Shown: positions 16,781 to 25,946, numbered from the stretch's first letter. The stretch: DNA of 64,000 nt from Anaerovirgula multivorans (GCF_900188145.1 NZ_FZOJ01000011.1:62001-126000); one strand, 5' to 3'. Made by a program: numbers and translations. The notes: generated by a model not told the origin, from the sequence alone.

Positions 16781-19279
16781 CTATTTACTTACATTTTCCA
16801 TTACAGCAATTTGAGATTTATAAAATAAAGCTTCCAGATCATCTTGTACAATCGTTTCATATTCTTTTAAGATTAATTTTGCATGATCTAATTCTCCATT
16901 ATTAATAAACTCTTCTATCTTACTCTTTACTTGCTTTGTATATTCTGCAAATTCTTTTACTTCATCAATATTCTTCTTATCATTCTGTGAAACTATATCA
17001 TCACCTTCTGCACAATTACCAGAAAGTTCTTCAATTATAGCACTGATTTGTTGTTGATGCTGTGCGTTATTTGTGGATAATAGGGCTTGCTGGTAAAGGT
17101 TAATTGCCAGTTGAATTTGATTTTTTGTCTCACAAAGGTAAGCAGCATTGCAAAGCAAGTCAAAATCAGTTGGTTCTAATAGTAAGCCTTCTTTTAAGAT
17201 TTCCTCAGCATCTTCCCAATTTTCTTTAACTATAGCTATCATACTTCTTAAGGCATAAATAGAAATATCATCCTTTGCAATATCTGCATATTCGTCTAAA
17301 AGCTTTGCAGCATTTTCTAATCTTCCATTGCCAATCAGTGAATTAATTTGTTCTTTAACTTTATTTCGATAATGTTCAAACTCAGAGGTTTTATCAGCCT
17401 TTTTCTTCTCATCCTGCATCATCAATTCAATACCTTTTTTTTGCATAGGATAAACTTTTAATGCTTTCCTTAGATATCGAATATAATTTGCCTGCTCGGT
17501 ATCTTTAAACTCATAAGCTTTAAGCATAAGTAAGAAAAAGACATCCTCGTCGGTTTTGACTCTATTAATACTTTCCTGCTGGATTATATCTCTATGATAA
17601 GTTTCTTCTAAGTCATAGACACCATAATGTATATATCTTTTAAAAACACCTAGATACTCCTTATCTTCCATTTCTCCATAAGACAAAAGTGCTCCGCAAA
17701 CTATTTTTTCTATCTTAGATGTTTCCTGACTCATATATAAAAAGTGTTTCTTCATTGATTGAAGAATTATATCAAAAAATTCACTTTTGTAGGTGTTTGC
17801 TAAGTAATTAAGAAAAGAATATCTTTTTGTTTCTCTCAGATTGTATAGTATATCTATAATAGGTATGCCCTTCTTCATCATAAAGTAAATCATATCACTA
17901 TAATATGGCGGCAGGTCATCATAATGAAAGGTCTTTATTTTTTCCAAAGTATAGCATTCTATTTCCATTTCATCTCTAATAGCTAATAATCTAATAGAAT
18001 TTAGAAAACCATAACTGTCATCTAATTTCGAAAATAGCTGTATCAAAGAAAATTTTTCTTCTTCTTTCAAGGATTGAATTTTCAGTTCAACCATATCGTA
18101 GAAACTCTCTTTTAGAATTTTATCTCCTTTACATCTTTCATGATAGAAGTCTAACAATTTTTGATGATTTCCAGTTTTTAAGTATGCGGCAATGATTGAT
18201 TCTAAAGCAAGTTTTAAAACATGATTTGATTGTATCATTTTTCCATATTCAATAGCCTGTTTATAATTTTCTTTTGCAGTCAATAACTTTGAAAGTTCAT
18301 AGTATACTCCTTCATGGGAATCTAAAGTAAACACAATAGAGGTTGGATCTTTGTATTTATTAAAATCTTTCCTAATTTCCAAATATTTTTCATAATTTTT
18401 TATGGCATCATCTATCTTCGTTAGGTTTTGCTGAGCATAAGCCAAAAACCAATAAAGATCTAAATTTTTATTACTTATGACAATAGCTTCTTGGCAAATT
18501 TCTTCTAATTTTTTATATTTTTTTGCAACATAATAACAATGGGCAATTTGAATATATATATACATTCGTTCATTCATATTGTATTTTTTTTCTTTAGCAA
18601 TCTCATATGCCTTTAAAGCTGCCTCTAAAGATTCCTTATGCTTATTATACATACCGTAGGATTGTGAAAGTTGAAACCATGTGTAACTGTTGTCAGGTTC
18701 CCTTTCAAGTTCCTTTTCCAGCAAAGCTATATTCCGAACAAATTTTCTCTTCATTAATTCCTTATCGGTAGAAATATATCCAAAATGAAGAAGTATAACA
18801 TCTAGAAAGTAAATTGGATGTCTAATAATTGGTTGTTCATGAATACTACCTGTATATAGAAATTTTTTATTTTTAAATAGTCTGCATACGTGCACCACAG
18901 TGTTATATTCTCTTTTATCCGATGTAAAATTTTTAATAGATACTAAAGCTGTATTATAGCGTTTGTCAAAGTTATGCTTAAAAAATTGTATGATATCTTT
19001 TGCATCCTCAACAATCTCATCTCCATCAATGACAAAGAGCCACTCTCCCTTTGCATAACCAATAGTGATATTTCTCATCTCTGCAAAATTATCCTTCCAT
19101 AAATGAAAATAAACCTTCTTTGTGTATCTTTTGGCAATTTCCATGGTATTATCCTGAGATCCTGTATCCACAATAATCAACTCTGAAGAGATCGCCTCCC
19201 GAATAGGGTCCAAACTCTTCAAGCATTTCTCTAAATATTTAGATTCGTTCTTCACCATCATAACGATGCTTAACTTCAT
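16781..19279 (-). CDS. Family 2 glycosyltransferase with long TPR tail (flagellin glycosyltransferase candidate)
   Basis: 832 residues. N-terminal GT-A domain: LSIVMMVKNESKYLEKCLKS, IIVDTGSQDNT, WLFVIDGDEIV (DxD) and HLWKDNFAEMRN, the SunS/WaaE-like pattern. From about residue 190 onward the protein is TPR helices to the end. The last 200 residues hold one full and one truncated copy of the same TPR module that opens the next gene. AAGGAGG is well placed. It lies directly downstream of flagellin, where flagellin O-glycosyltransferases with TPRs are common. The TPRs probably hold unfolded flagellin. Acceptor and donor sugars are inferred, not shown. Confidence 0.85.
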   Translation of the reverse strand: MKLSIVMMVKNESKYLEKCLKSLDPIREAISSELIIVDTGSQDNTMEIAKRYTKKVYFHLWKDNFAEMRNITIGYAKGEWLFVIDGDEIVEDAKDIIQFFKHNFDKRYNTALVSIKNFTSDKREYNTVVHVCRLFKNKKFLYTGSIHEQPIIRHPIYFLDVILLHFGYISTDKELMKRKFVRNIALLEKELEREPDNSYTWFQLSQSYGMYNKHKESLEAALKAYEIAKEKKYNMNERMYIYIQIAHCYYVAKKYKKLEEICQEAIVISNKNLDLYWFLAYAQQNLTKIDDAIKNYEKYLEIRKDFNKYKDPTSIVFTLDSHEGVYYELSKLLTAKENYKQAIEYGKMIQSNHVLKLALESIIAAYLKTGNHQKLLDFYHERCKGDKILKESFYDMVELKIQSLKEEEKFSLIQLFSKLDDSYGFLNSIRLLAIRDEMEIECYTLEKIKTFHYDDLPPYYSDMIYFMMKKGIPIIDILYNLRETKRYSFLNYLANTYKSEFFDIILQSMKKHFLYMSQETSKIEKIVCGALLSYGEMEDKEYLGVFKRYIHYGVYDLEETYHRDIIQQESINRVKTDEDVFFLLMLKAYEFKDTEQANYIRYLRKALKVYPMQKKGIELMMQDEKKKADKTSEFEHYRNKVKEQINSLIGNGRLENAAKLLDEYADIAKDDISIYALRSMIAIVKENWEDAEEILKEGLLLEPTDFDLLCNAAYLCETKNQIQLAINLYQQALLSTNNAQHQQQISAIIEELSGNCAEGDDIVSQNDKKNIDEVKEFAEYTKQVKSKIEEFINNGELDHAKLILKEYETIVQDDLEALFYKSQIAVMENVSK

Positions 19280-19392
19280 TGATTATCCTCCTTATAAATT
19301 ATCTGCTGATTAAAGAAGCTGTTTGCATAAGAAAATTCTTTTCTCATCTAAACAAATTCTTTATGTTCTAGAGTAAAGTTATCCTGAAGTTA

Positions 19393-19425
19393 GAAAAAAG
19401 GAGAGCAGTTACACTACTCCCCTTT
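19393..19425 (-). terminator. Flagellin terminator
   Basis: Minus strand stem GGGGAGTAG..CTGCTCTCC followed by TTTTTTCT, 15 bases after the flagellin stop; probably partly read through into the glycosyltransferase genes. Confidence 0.75.
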
Positions 19426-19439
19426 CCATACTAATATAT

Positions 19440-20294
19440 TTATCTTAATAATTGAAGCACGTTTTGTGGAGCTTGGTTAGCTTGAGCCAACATTGCTGTA
19501 GCAGCCTGTTGTAGAATATTCGTTCTAGTGAAGTTCATCATTTCCTTCGCCATATCGGTGTCTCTGATTCGAGATTCAGAAGCTTGTAGGTTTTCAGCAG
19601 ATACGTCTAGGTTATTAATGGTATGCTCTAATCTGTTTTGAATAGAACCAAGTTTCCCTCTTTCAGCAGATACTTTTTCTAATGCATTATTAACTGTAGT
19701 GATAACTGCACTAATGCTAGCACCTGTAGAAGTAGCATCTGCTACGATAGTTCCAACAGAAGCTGCTGTAACTCCTAAGCTTGCAGCACTCATGTTAGCA
19801 ATTCCAAATTCGATTTTCTGATCTTGGTTAGCACCTACTTGCAAATACACTGCATTTGTAGCAGATAAGCCTCCACCTAAAAGATTCTTTTTGTTAAACT
19901 CTGTTTTGTCTGTAATAGCTGTAATTTCTTCAGATAATTGATTTAATTCATCAGCAATCTTTGATCTATCTTCAGGTTCATAAGTGTCATTAGAAGCTTG
20001 TACAGCTAATTCTCTCATTCTTTGAAGCATTGCATGAGTTTCTGTTAAAGCACCTTCAGCTGTTTGAATCATTGAAATACCGTCTTGAGCATTTCTAGAA
20101 GCTTGATTTAAACCTCTGATTTGTCCTCTCATTTTTTCAGAGATTGCCAAACCTGCAGCATCATCAGCAGCTCTGTTGATTCTTAAACCAGAAGATAATT
20201 TTTCTACAGCTTTTGATTGATCTCCACCAGTTAGTTTTAAAGATCTGTGGGAATTGATTGCTAACATATTGTTGTTAATTACCATATTACTCAT
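19440..20294 (-). CDS. hag: Flagellin
   Basis: 284 residues, close to the shortest functional flagellins (B. subtilis Hag is about 304). The N-terminal D0/D1 (INSHRSLKLTGG, LSSGLRINRAADDAAGLAIS, QNAQDGISMIQTAEGAL-like region) and the C-terminal D1/D0 (NRLEHTINNLDVSAENLQAS, ending ANQAPQNVLQLLR) are well conserved; the variable part between is only about 60 residues, rich in Ala, Ser and Thr, so possible O-glycosylation sites are there. SD GGAGGAG. A sigma-28-type promoter and a CsrA-type hairpin lie in its leader. It follows csrA and precedes the glycosyltransferase genes. Confidence 0.97.
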   Translation of the reverse strand: MSNMVINNNMLAINSHRSLKLTGGDQSKAVEKLSSGLRINRAADDAAGLAISEKMRGQIRGLNQASRNAQDGISMIQTAEGALTETHAMLQRMRELAVQASNDTYEPEDRSKIADELNQLSEEITAITDKTEFNKKNLLGGGLSATNAVYLQVGANQDQKIEFGIANMSAASLGVTAASVGTIVADATSTGASISAVITTVNNALEKVSAERGKLGSIQNRLEHTINNLDVSAENLQASESRIRDTDMAKEMMNFTRTNILQQAATAMLAQANQAPQNVLQLLR

Positions 20295-20300
20295 TATAAA

Positions 20301-20310
20301 TCTCCTCCTT
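20301..20310 (-). promoter_or_regulatory. Flagellin SD overlapping a possible second CsrA site
   Basis: AAGGAGGAGA, seven bases before ATG. By analogy with the hag leader of B. subtilis, CsrA bound here would block ribosomes. Confidence 0.5.
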
Positions 20311-20328
20311 GAATTTTATTGTTTTTTC

Positions 20329-20342
20329 TGGCATCCTTGCCA
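20329..20342 (-). promoter_or_regulatory. CsrA-type hairpin in flagellin leader
   Basis: TGGC-AAGGAT-GCCA on the minus strand puts GGA in a six-base loop on a short stem, the classic CsrA target. It lies about 35 bases before the start codon of flagellin. Confidence 0.6.
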
Positions 20343-20430
20343 TAAACTGATTTTACATTAAATGATTCTAAAATCTTCCTTCTCCTTGGCCAAGGTTTAT
20401 TGGTAAGATTTATTGTTATGCTTACTATAT

Positions 20431-20457
20431 ATATCGGAATATTTAAAGGCTACTTTA
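20431..20457 (-). promoter_or_regulatory. Sigma-28 promoter of flagellin
   Basis: Minus strand TAAA, 15 bases, TCCGATAT; seven of eight -10 bases match GCCGATAT. It leaves a leader of about 130 bases. Confidence 0.8.
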
Positions 20458-20476
20458 GAGTAAAAAGTAAAAAAAT

Positions 20477-20713
20477 TTATTTTTCTTCTTTTTTTGTCAA
20501 AATATCTTTGATGCACGCAAAATTTGTCTTTTGTTGGCTGGCAGCTTTATTTTCCTCTTGGATCTCTATGTACACTTCTTTTCTAAAAATCTCTATATTT
20601 TTAGGGGCAGATATCCCTATTTTGACACGATCCTCCTCGATGCTGAGGATTTTTATTTCTATATCCTTACCTAACATAATGCTTTCTTCTTGCTTTCTTG
20701 CCAGTACCAGCAT
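20477..20713 (-). CDS. csrA: Carbon storage regulator CsrA
   Basis: 78 residues. The conserved start [20 protein letters not shown] and the RNA-binding strand [19 protein letters not shown] are textbook CsrA. It has a slightly extended lysine-rich tail. CsrA binds GGA loops and represses flagellin translation; FliW binds and inactivates it until flagellin is exported. The gene starts two bases after the fliW stop, with SD GAGGGGG inside fliW, so they are coupled. Its likely target, the flagellin leader with a GGA hairpin, is directly downstream. Confidence 0.97.
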   Translation of the reverse strand: MLVLARKQEESIMLGKDIEIKILSIEEDRVKIGISAPKNIEIFRKEVYIEIQEENKAASQQKTNFACIKDILTKKEEK

Positions 20714-20714
20714 T

Positions 20715-21185
20715 TTACTTTGCCCCCTCTAAAGTTTTTTCATTTTGAGGAGTATTTAGTTCTTCTAATATATAATGTTTTGTATGATATCTTTCATCTT
20801 CTATTACAATTTGTTTTGCTTTATAGTTTTTGCTATTGATAATAAGAGGCGCCCGTAGGTTTGCTGTCATTTTGCTGATATCCTCTGGTACAACCACAAT
20901 GGCAAATAGGTTGACATCTTCAACCGCTTCAATTCCTAGTTTTTCTACTACGCTTTGAGAAATTTCAAAATCATAATCAGGTCTGAAAATAAACGGATTT
21001 ACTATTACAAAGGTTAAATTTTCATCCTCCACTGATTGCAGCCAATGGAAGGGGATCTCTTCATCTGGATTTTTAAGGATAATGAATTTTGTTCGTTCTT
21101 CAAAAGCAGGGATACCGTCGGGAAAGTCCAATATTTTTTCTTCTTCTATTTCTATTTCTCCAAAATTTCTTGTCTTTAATAGCAT
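20715..21185 (-). CDS. fliW: Flagellar assembly factor FliW
   Basis: 156 residues, usual size. FliW patterns include the beginning [47 protein letters not shown], and [20 protein letters not shown]. FliW binds CsrA allosterically and flagellin, giving a partner-switching homeostasis loop with the adjacent csrA and flagellin genes. SD AAGGAGCG at good spacing. It follows yviE after 44 bases. Confidence 0.95.
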   Translation of the reverse strand: MLLKTRNFGEIEIEEEKILDFPDGIPAFEERTKFIILKNPDEEIPFHWLQSVEDENLTFVIVNPFIFRPDYDFEISQSVVEKLGIEAVEDVNLFAIVVVPEDISKMTANLRAPLIINSKNYKAKQIVIEDERYHTKHYILEELNTPQNEKTLEGAK

Positions 21186-21229
21186 GCCCTTATCGCTCCT
21201 TTGATTTAAGATTTAATCTTATTATCTCA

Positions 21230-21793
21230 TTAACCGCCATAAAGGTCTACTTTTTTTCCTACATAATCTATTTGGATATAGTTTTTTTGTTTGAGGTAGA
21301 CCTTGACATCTCTTGTGTTGTAATGGATGTTGACAGGATTGGGAGGCACATGGGTTTTTATATCTCCCTTCTGGTAGCGAATATGGGTTTCTCCCTTTTG
21401 AAATCTCATCTCTGGTCTGGATTTTGGTATCATATCAAATGCAAATTGCTTCTCTTGAGCCTTCATCTTATTTTTGGCCAATCTGCCTATGACAACTCCG
21501 TTCTGGATATCTGCCATCGCATTGCCTTCATCTGCAATTTTTGCGATGGCTCTTAGGGCATTTTGTCTCCCCTTTGCCGCAAATTGTCTAGAGAGTTCTT
21601 GGTTACTTTTTAATCCCGCTTCGGAAAAGCACTGACTTTGATCAATAAGCAAGACAGGGTCTTCTTGCTGTATATAAATCTCAGGATATAATGTCTGTAT
21701 TTGAAGAAAATGATGGTTTTGAGAAATATACAAATCTCCAATTCCCTGTTGAATGCCTATTTGGGCATCCTGCGTTTGAATACGTAAATTCAT
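21230..21793 (-). CDS. yviE: YviE-like protein (DUF6470)
   Basis: 187 residues, matches the YviE family by position and content: MNLRIQTQDAQIGIQQGIGD at the start, beta-rich, with repeated short strands near the end (PNPVNIHYNTRDVKVYLKQK). The role in flagella is unknown; in B. subtilis it sits between flgL and fliW, exactly as here. SD GGGGTG before the ATG. No signal peptide or membrane segment. Confidence 0.85.
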   Translation of the reverse strand: MNLRIQTQDAQIGIQQGIGDLYISQNHHFLQIQTLYPEIYIQQEDPVLLIDQSQCFSEAGLKSNQELSRQFAAKGRQNALRAIAKIADEGNAMADIQNGVVIGRLAKNKMKAQEKQFAFDMIPKSRPEMRFQKGETHIRYQKGDIKTHVPPNPVNIHYNTRDVKVYLKQKNYIQIDYVGKKVDLYGG

Positions 21794-21842
21794 GTTGCTT
21801 CACCCCATTTAAAATAGATAAAGGATTGGACCTTTTAAGGCT

Positions 21843-23501
21843 TTACCTTAAAAAGTCCAATAATGTTGGCTGCATAATCCTCGCTCCAATGGATAGTGCA
21901 GAGCGATAAATAGCTTCTTCTCTTATTATGTCCGTGTAGACCTGTGCCATGTCTGCATCCTCAAGCTGAGATAATAACTTTTTAAAGTTTATGGTCTCAT
22001 CGGCCACACGATTACTGACCATGTCCATACGATTCACCTTTGCACCTATTTCTGAGTTTACCTCTAATATTTTTTGATGGAAGGCATCGATTTGACCTAG
22101 AAGTTCGTTGATTTCCTCATTGTTTCCTCTTAATAATTCATCTTCTAGCTTATCAAATAGTTGGATTAGTCCTGCTTTTTGACCTGCAACAACCGTTTTC
22201 TTTTCTGCATCTCCAGCTACTCTTAATTGGTCAACTGCATCATTATCAATACCTAAGGTTCCTCCAAATATCTCTTTATTATAAAGGACTCCTGAATTTT
22301 CAGGGGCGATCACTCTTAATCCAGCACCATCAGCTTCGAATGTAAATCCAGCAATTTTCGAGCCCTTTTCTTGAGCTATTGCTTCAAAAGCATCTACCAG
22401 CATTTGAGAATCAAAAGTTCCATCAACAACCACTGTTGCTCCATCTTTTGTAACATTTGTGATTTCACTTGAAGCTCCAGCTTCAATTTTTAAAGTAACC
22501 CCCATAAAGGTAAAGGTAGTGTCTGGCGTAAACGTAATGTCTCCCGTCTCCCACACAGCCGCTACTTGCCTTGTATCCACCGCTGTAGCATCGGTAGGGG
22601 TAGCTTTGATTCTTAGAACACCGTCAATAACTTGTGTACCATCCCACTCATTGGCTTCATACTTTTCAAAGGAATAGCCTTTTAATGGAGAACCGTATAC
22701 TTCTGCCATTTCCTTTAGTCCATTGATCATAGCTTCCATCTGTTCTTCTACATTACCAGGGGGGCCTACTGTAACAGTCGCTTCGGTTCCGTCTTGGTTT
22801 ATGGTTACTCCTTCAGGAGATCCTATCACTAAAGTAACTGTTACTGGTGGCGTACCATCCTCCATCTGCAAAGTTATAGTATCGCCACTATTCAAAGGAA
22901 ATTCTTCACTATAAACCACTGGCTTCTCATAAGCCTCAAACAATTGAAATCCCAAAGTGTTTACACCAATATTCTCAAAGTTTGCTACTTGAATATTTTT
23001 CTTGTCATCAACATAGGCAGGATTTACATAATCTGTTAAATTTACAAGATAATTGCCCTCCTTGTCAAATAGGGGCTGGTCTATCTTTTTACCAGAAAAG
23101 ATATAGCTGTTGCCATAGGAGCTATTTCCAAAGCTAATAATTTGCGCCTTTAGTTCCTTTATTTCTTCCTGAATTTTTGTAGTTTCTTCAACCGTCAGGG
23201 GTCCATTGGCCGCTTGTACCATTAGTTCTCTTACACGAACAAGGGCATCATTTGTTTGTTTTGCTGCCAGTTCTGTGGTTTCTAGCCAAGATATAGCATC
23301 ATTTACATTTTTACCATATTGCGTCAATTGACTTATATCTGATTTCACTCTTAAACTTCTAGCAACAGCTGCAGGATCATCGGAAGGCCGATTGATTCTT
23401 TTTGTTGTTAAGCCTTGAGTTTGCAGTTTATCCAAGCGTAGCATATTGTTATTTAAGTTTCGCATAACTTTGTTAATCATCATATTATTTGTAATTCGCA
23501 T
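21843..23501 (-). CDS. flgL: Flagellar hook-filament junction protein FlgL (enlarged)
   Basis: 552 residues against about 300 in B. subtilis. The conserved ends are normal: MRITNNMMINKVMRNLNNNM, KRINRPSDDPAAVARSLRVK and QLTQYGKNVNDAISWLETTE at the start, and the C-terminal VYTDIIREEAIYRSALSIGA. Between about 180 and 450 there is a large insertion made of two related beta-rich modules (FPLNSGDTITLQM.. and DITFTPDTTFTFMGV..), each ending with a YGSPLKGYSFE or KGSKIAGFTFE type segment. It forms the junction with FlgK between hook and filament. The insertion is probably surface-exposed. Starts 14 bases after flgK. Confidence 0.92.
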   Translation of the reverse strand: MRITNNMMINKVMRNLNNNMLRLDKLQTQGLTTKRINRPSDDPAAVARSLRVKSDISQLTQYGKNVNDAISWLETTELAAKQTNDALVRVRELMVQAANGPLTVEETTKIQEEIKELKAQIISFGNSSYGNSYIFSGKKIDQPLFDKEGNYLVNLTDYVNPAYVDDKKNIQVANFENIGVNTLGFQLFEAYEKPVVYSEEFPLNSGDTITLQMEDGTPPVTVTLVIGSPEGVTINQDGTEATVTVGPPGNVEEQMEAMINGLKEMAEVYGSPLKGYSFEKYEANEWDGTQVIDGVLRIKATPTDATAVDTRQVAAVWETGDITFTPDTTFTFMGVTLKIEAGASSEITNVTKDGATVVVDGTFDSQMLVDAFEAIAQEKGSKIAGFTFEADGAGLRVIAPENSGVLYNKEIFGGTLGIDNDAVDQLRVAGDAEKKTVVAGQKAGLIQLFDKLEDELLRGNNEEINELLGQIDAFHQKILEVNSEIGAKVNRMDMVSNRVADETINFKKLLSQLEDADMAQVYTDIIREEAIYRSALSIGARIMQPTLLDFLR

Positions 23502-23515
23502 ATCATATCAACTCC

Positions 23516-25018
23516 CTATCTTCCTACTATACCTAATTTATTAATAATAACATCCAGCATCTCATCAAAGGTAGTAACCATTCTAGCAGAAGCGTTATAG
23601 GCATGTTGAAATCTTATCATATTGGTCAATTCTTCTTCGGTGGATACTCCTGATATCCTTTGTCTCTCTGTGTCCACCATTTCAGTTAATAAGAACTGAT
23701 TGACGGCATTTCTTTGGGCTTCTAGGGAATCTACTCCAAGGTTAGCGATCAAGGCTGTCATAAAGTCCTCTGCCTTTCCCTCTTTGAACATACTTCCATT
23801 ATTTCTAAGCTCAGCAAGCTTTAAGGCATTGGAGCCATCGCCTGGAAGTAAATCCAATTCACTAGCGGCTGCAATCTTGTTCAAATCCTCTAAATCTAAA
23901 GCAACAGCGATATTTTTGGCATTGATTTTAGGACTTGTATCCTTTAGTGCCTCTTCAGTGGAGACACCATTAGCTGTGAAAAACATAATCCCCGTGGTTT
24001 CATTTAAACCAAAACCACTGCTGTGAAGTTTGTTTACCTCTTCAGCCAATACCTGTGCAAAGTGATTCAGTCTTTCTATGTAATAAGGTACTCCTTTAGT
24101 AGCACCTCCTTGACCATCCCTTAGGTCCAATAGCCCTTTTAATTCTCCTTTTAGAGCAGAGGTGTTCAAGATTGTGCCATCTGCCCATCTCACTACATTA
24201 ATTTCTAAGTCGACGCCCATTTCATCGAAAAACTCACTCTTTTCTTTGGTGCCGGCATCCAATTTTTTCACTCTATCATGGTGAACCAAAGGATTACCAT
24301 TAATTTGTATAGCCATTTTATTGTTGCCGTTTCCATCCGAGACTTCCAGCACTTCTATGTTGACCAATTTTGAAAGTTCATCTATCAAAAGATTTCTTCG
24401 ATCCCTTAAATCATTAGCCGTGCTTCCCCCTATCTCATAACGAGAAATCTGTTCATTTAACTGGGCAATTTGTTCGGCATAGCCATTGATGGAATTCACA
24501 GCATCTACCACATCATTGTTTAAGCCCCGTACTAAGTTCTCCATCTGACTATACATGCTATTGATACTACTGGTAAAAGCACTGGCATTTTCCCGCACTA
24601 GTCTTCTAGTTGCAAGACTATTTGCATTTTCTGGTTTGCTAAGCTGTTGAAAAGAATCGAAGAATTCTTTAATAATTGTGTTTATACCAGTCTCAGAGGG
24701 TTCATTCATAATAGCTTCTAAGAAATATAAACCATCACTTTTGGCCTCCCAATAGCCTAGAGAATTGACTTCTCCTCTGTATCGGTAATCTAAAAATTCA
24801 TTCCTTAACTGTTGTATAGCAACAGTATCTACTCCTGTACCAAGCATTCCCTGCCGGCCAGATAAAGGCATTGGCGTACTTTGAGTCTGTATTAATCTTT
24901 GTCTTGTATAGCCGGCTGTATTTACGTTAGCAAGATTGTGCCCCGTGATATCTAGTGCTCTTTGGGATGCAAAGAGTCCAGATGTAGCTGTATTAAATCC
25001 TAGAAATGTTGAGCGCAT
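23516..25018 (-). CDS. flgK: Flagellar hook-associated protein 1 FlgK
   Basis: 500 residues, normal size. The rod-type N-terminus FNTATSGLFASQRALDITGH with NLANVNTAGYTRQR, and the C-terminal ELTNMIRFQHAYNASARMVT and FDEMLDVIINKLG are hallmark segments. It caps the hook and joins it to FlgL. SD AAGGTGG. It follows flgN after 39 bases in the flgM-flgN-flgK-flgL operon driven by the sigma-28 promoter at 25917-25944. Confidence 0.96.
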   Translation of the reverse strand: MRSTFLGFNTATSGLFASQRALDITGHNLANVNTAGYTRQRLIQTQSTPMPLSGRQGMLGTGVDTVAIQQLRNEFLDYRYRGEVNSLGYWEAKSDGLYFLEAIMNEPSETGINTIIKEFFDSFQQLSKPENANSLATRRLVRENASAFTSSINSMYSQMENLVRGLNNDVVDAVNSINGYAEQIAQLNEQISRYEIGGSTANDLRDRRNLLIDELSKLVNIEVLEVSDGNGNNKMAIQINGNPLVHHDRVKKLDAGTKEKSEFFDEMGVDLEINVVRWADGTILNTSALKGELKGLLDLRDGQGGATKGVPYYIERLNHFAQVLAEEVNKLHSSGFGLNETTGIMFFTANGVSTEEALKDTSPKINAKNIAVALDLEDLNKIAAASELDLLPGDGSNALKLAELRNNGSMFKEGKAEDFMTALIANLGVDSLEAQRNAVNQFLLTEMVDTERQRISGVSTEEELTNMIRFQHAYNASARMVTTFDEMLDVIINKLGIVGR

Positions 25019-25057
25019 GATTCATACCACCTTCTTCTGTATTAGGTATCCCTTTTC

Positions 25058-25552
25058 TCAAACCTTCATATCCAATAGGCTGGAGATCGATTTTCTCTTT
25101 CCTGTATCCTTCTCTCCATAATTGTTACCTGTTTCTGGTGATGAGGTTATTATTTCTATGTTAAAATCGATGAACTCCAAGTTTTGTTGAATTAACTTCT
25201 CATTTAATTGGTTTACTTCTGTTAGCTTCTTAATAGTCTCTAACAACTGATTCCTTATGGTGTCAATTTCATTAATCTCCTGGTCTCCTAAATGCAACAA
25301 TAGCTCGGATATGCCAGCGGGTTCAGGAATCTCCATTTCCTCTGCAATATTTGTGAAAATAGATCGTCGAATCTTTTCAAAGGTTGCCATTGTTCGAATA
25401 TACTGCTGTTCTTTTTGAATGACCTCTTCCAATTCCACCAATTTTCCCATCTTTATAATTATTGTTTTTTCTTTAGCCATTTCTACAATATCCTTATACA
25501 TCTTTAGCTCCTGATGTAGGGTTTCTTTTAACTGTTGAATGGATTTTATCAT
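25058..25552 (-). CDS. flgN: FlgN-type flagellar export chaperone
   Basis: 164 residues. The all-helical pattern IQQLKETLHQELKMYKDIVE, then LVELEEVIQKEQQYIRTMAT, LNEKLIQQNLEFIDFNIEII, fits FlgN, the chaperone for FlgK and FlgL. The ATG follows AGGTGGTG at good spacing; a longer frame would add 16 residues and overlap flgM. It lies between flgM and flgK, as yvyG does in B. subtilis. Confidence 0.85.
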   Translation of the reverse strand: MIKSIQQLKETLHQELKMYKDIVEMAKEKTIIIKMGKLVELEEVIQKEQQYIRTMATFEKIRRSIFTNIAEEMEIPEPAGISELLLHLGDQEINEIDTIRNQLLETIKKLTEVNQLNEKLIQQNLEFIDFNIEIITSSPETGNNYGEKDTGKRKSISSLLDMKV

Positions 25553-25586
25553 ATTATCACCACCTGCTATATTTATCCTTAGGCTG

Positions 25587-25877
25587 TTAAATTTTCTCAT
25601 CCATCAGAATGCTTTCAATTAATTTATCTGTGATTTCTTTTCCTGATACATTATAACTATTTGTTTGGATCTTTTCTTTTAAATCCTCTACTTTTTCTTT
25701 CCTTACTTCTGGTAGATTTTTAAAGGCCTTTACTGCCACTTGAAATTCCTTTGCTTTTCCTGATATATCTAGTTGATCCCCGGAGGATGTTACTTCTCCT
25801 GTTTTCTCTGTAGACTTTACAGATTTATTGTATAATTTCATGACCTGTGAAATATTAGGATTGTTGAAAATCTTCAT
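25587..25877 (-). CDS. flgM: Anti-sigma-28 factor FlgM
   Basis: 96 residues. The disordered N-terminus (KIFNNPNISQVMKLYN) leads to the sigma-binding helical C-terminus (VRKEKVEDLKEKIQTNSYNVSGKEITDKLIESIL), which contains the family's VeeLKeKIqsGtYnv core. It holds sigma-28 until the hook is complete. SD AGAGGTG. The sigma-28-type promoter just upstream gives the usual autoregulatory loop. It heads the flgM-flgN-flgK-flgL operon. Confidence 0.93.
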   Translation of the reverse strand: MKIFNNPNISQVMKLYNKSVKSTEKTGEVTSSGDQLDISGKAKEFQVAVKAFKNLPEVRKEKVEDLKEKIQTNSYNVSGKEITDKLIESILMDEKI

Positions 25878-25916
25878 AAAAACACCTCTAACTTTCCGAT
25901 TGTTTTCTTAATAGTA

Positions 25917-25944
25917 TTATCGGTAAGGCAGAGGTATTTCTTTA
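25917..25944 (-). promoter_or_regulatory. Sigma-28 promoter of the flgM operon
   Basis: Minus strand TAAA, 16 bases, ACCGATAA; seven of eight bases match the GCCGATAA form. Confidence 0.75.
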
Positions 25945-25946
25945 CA

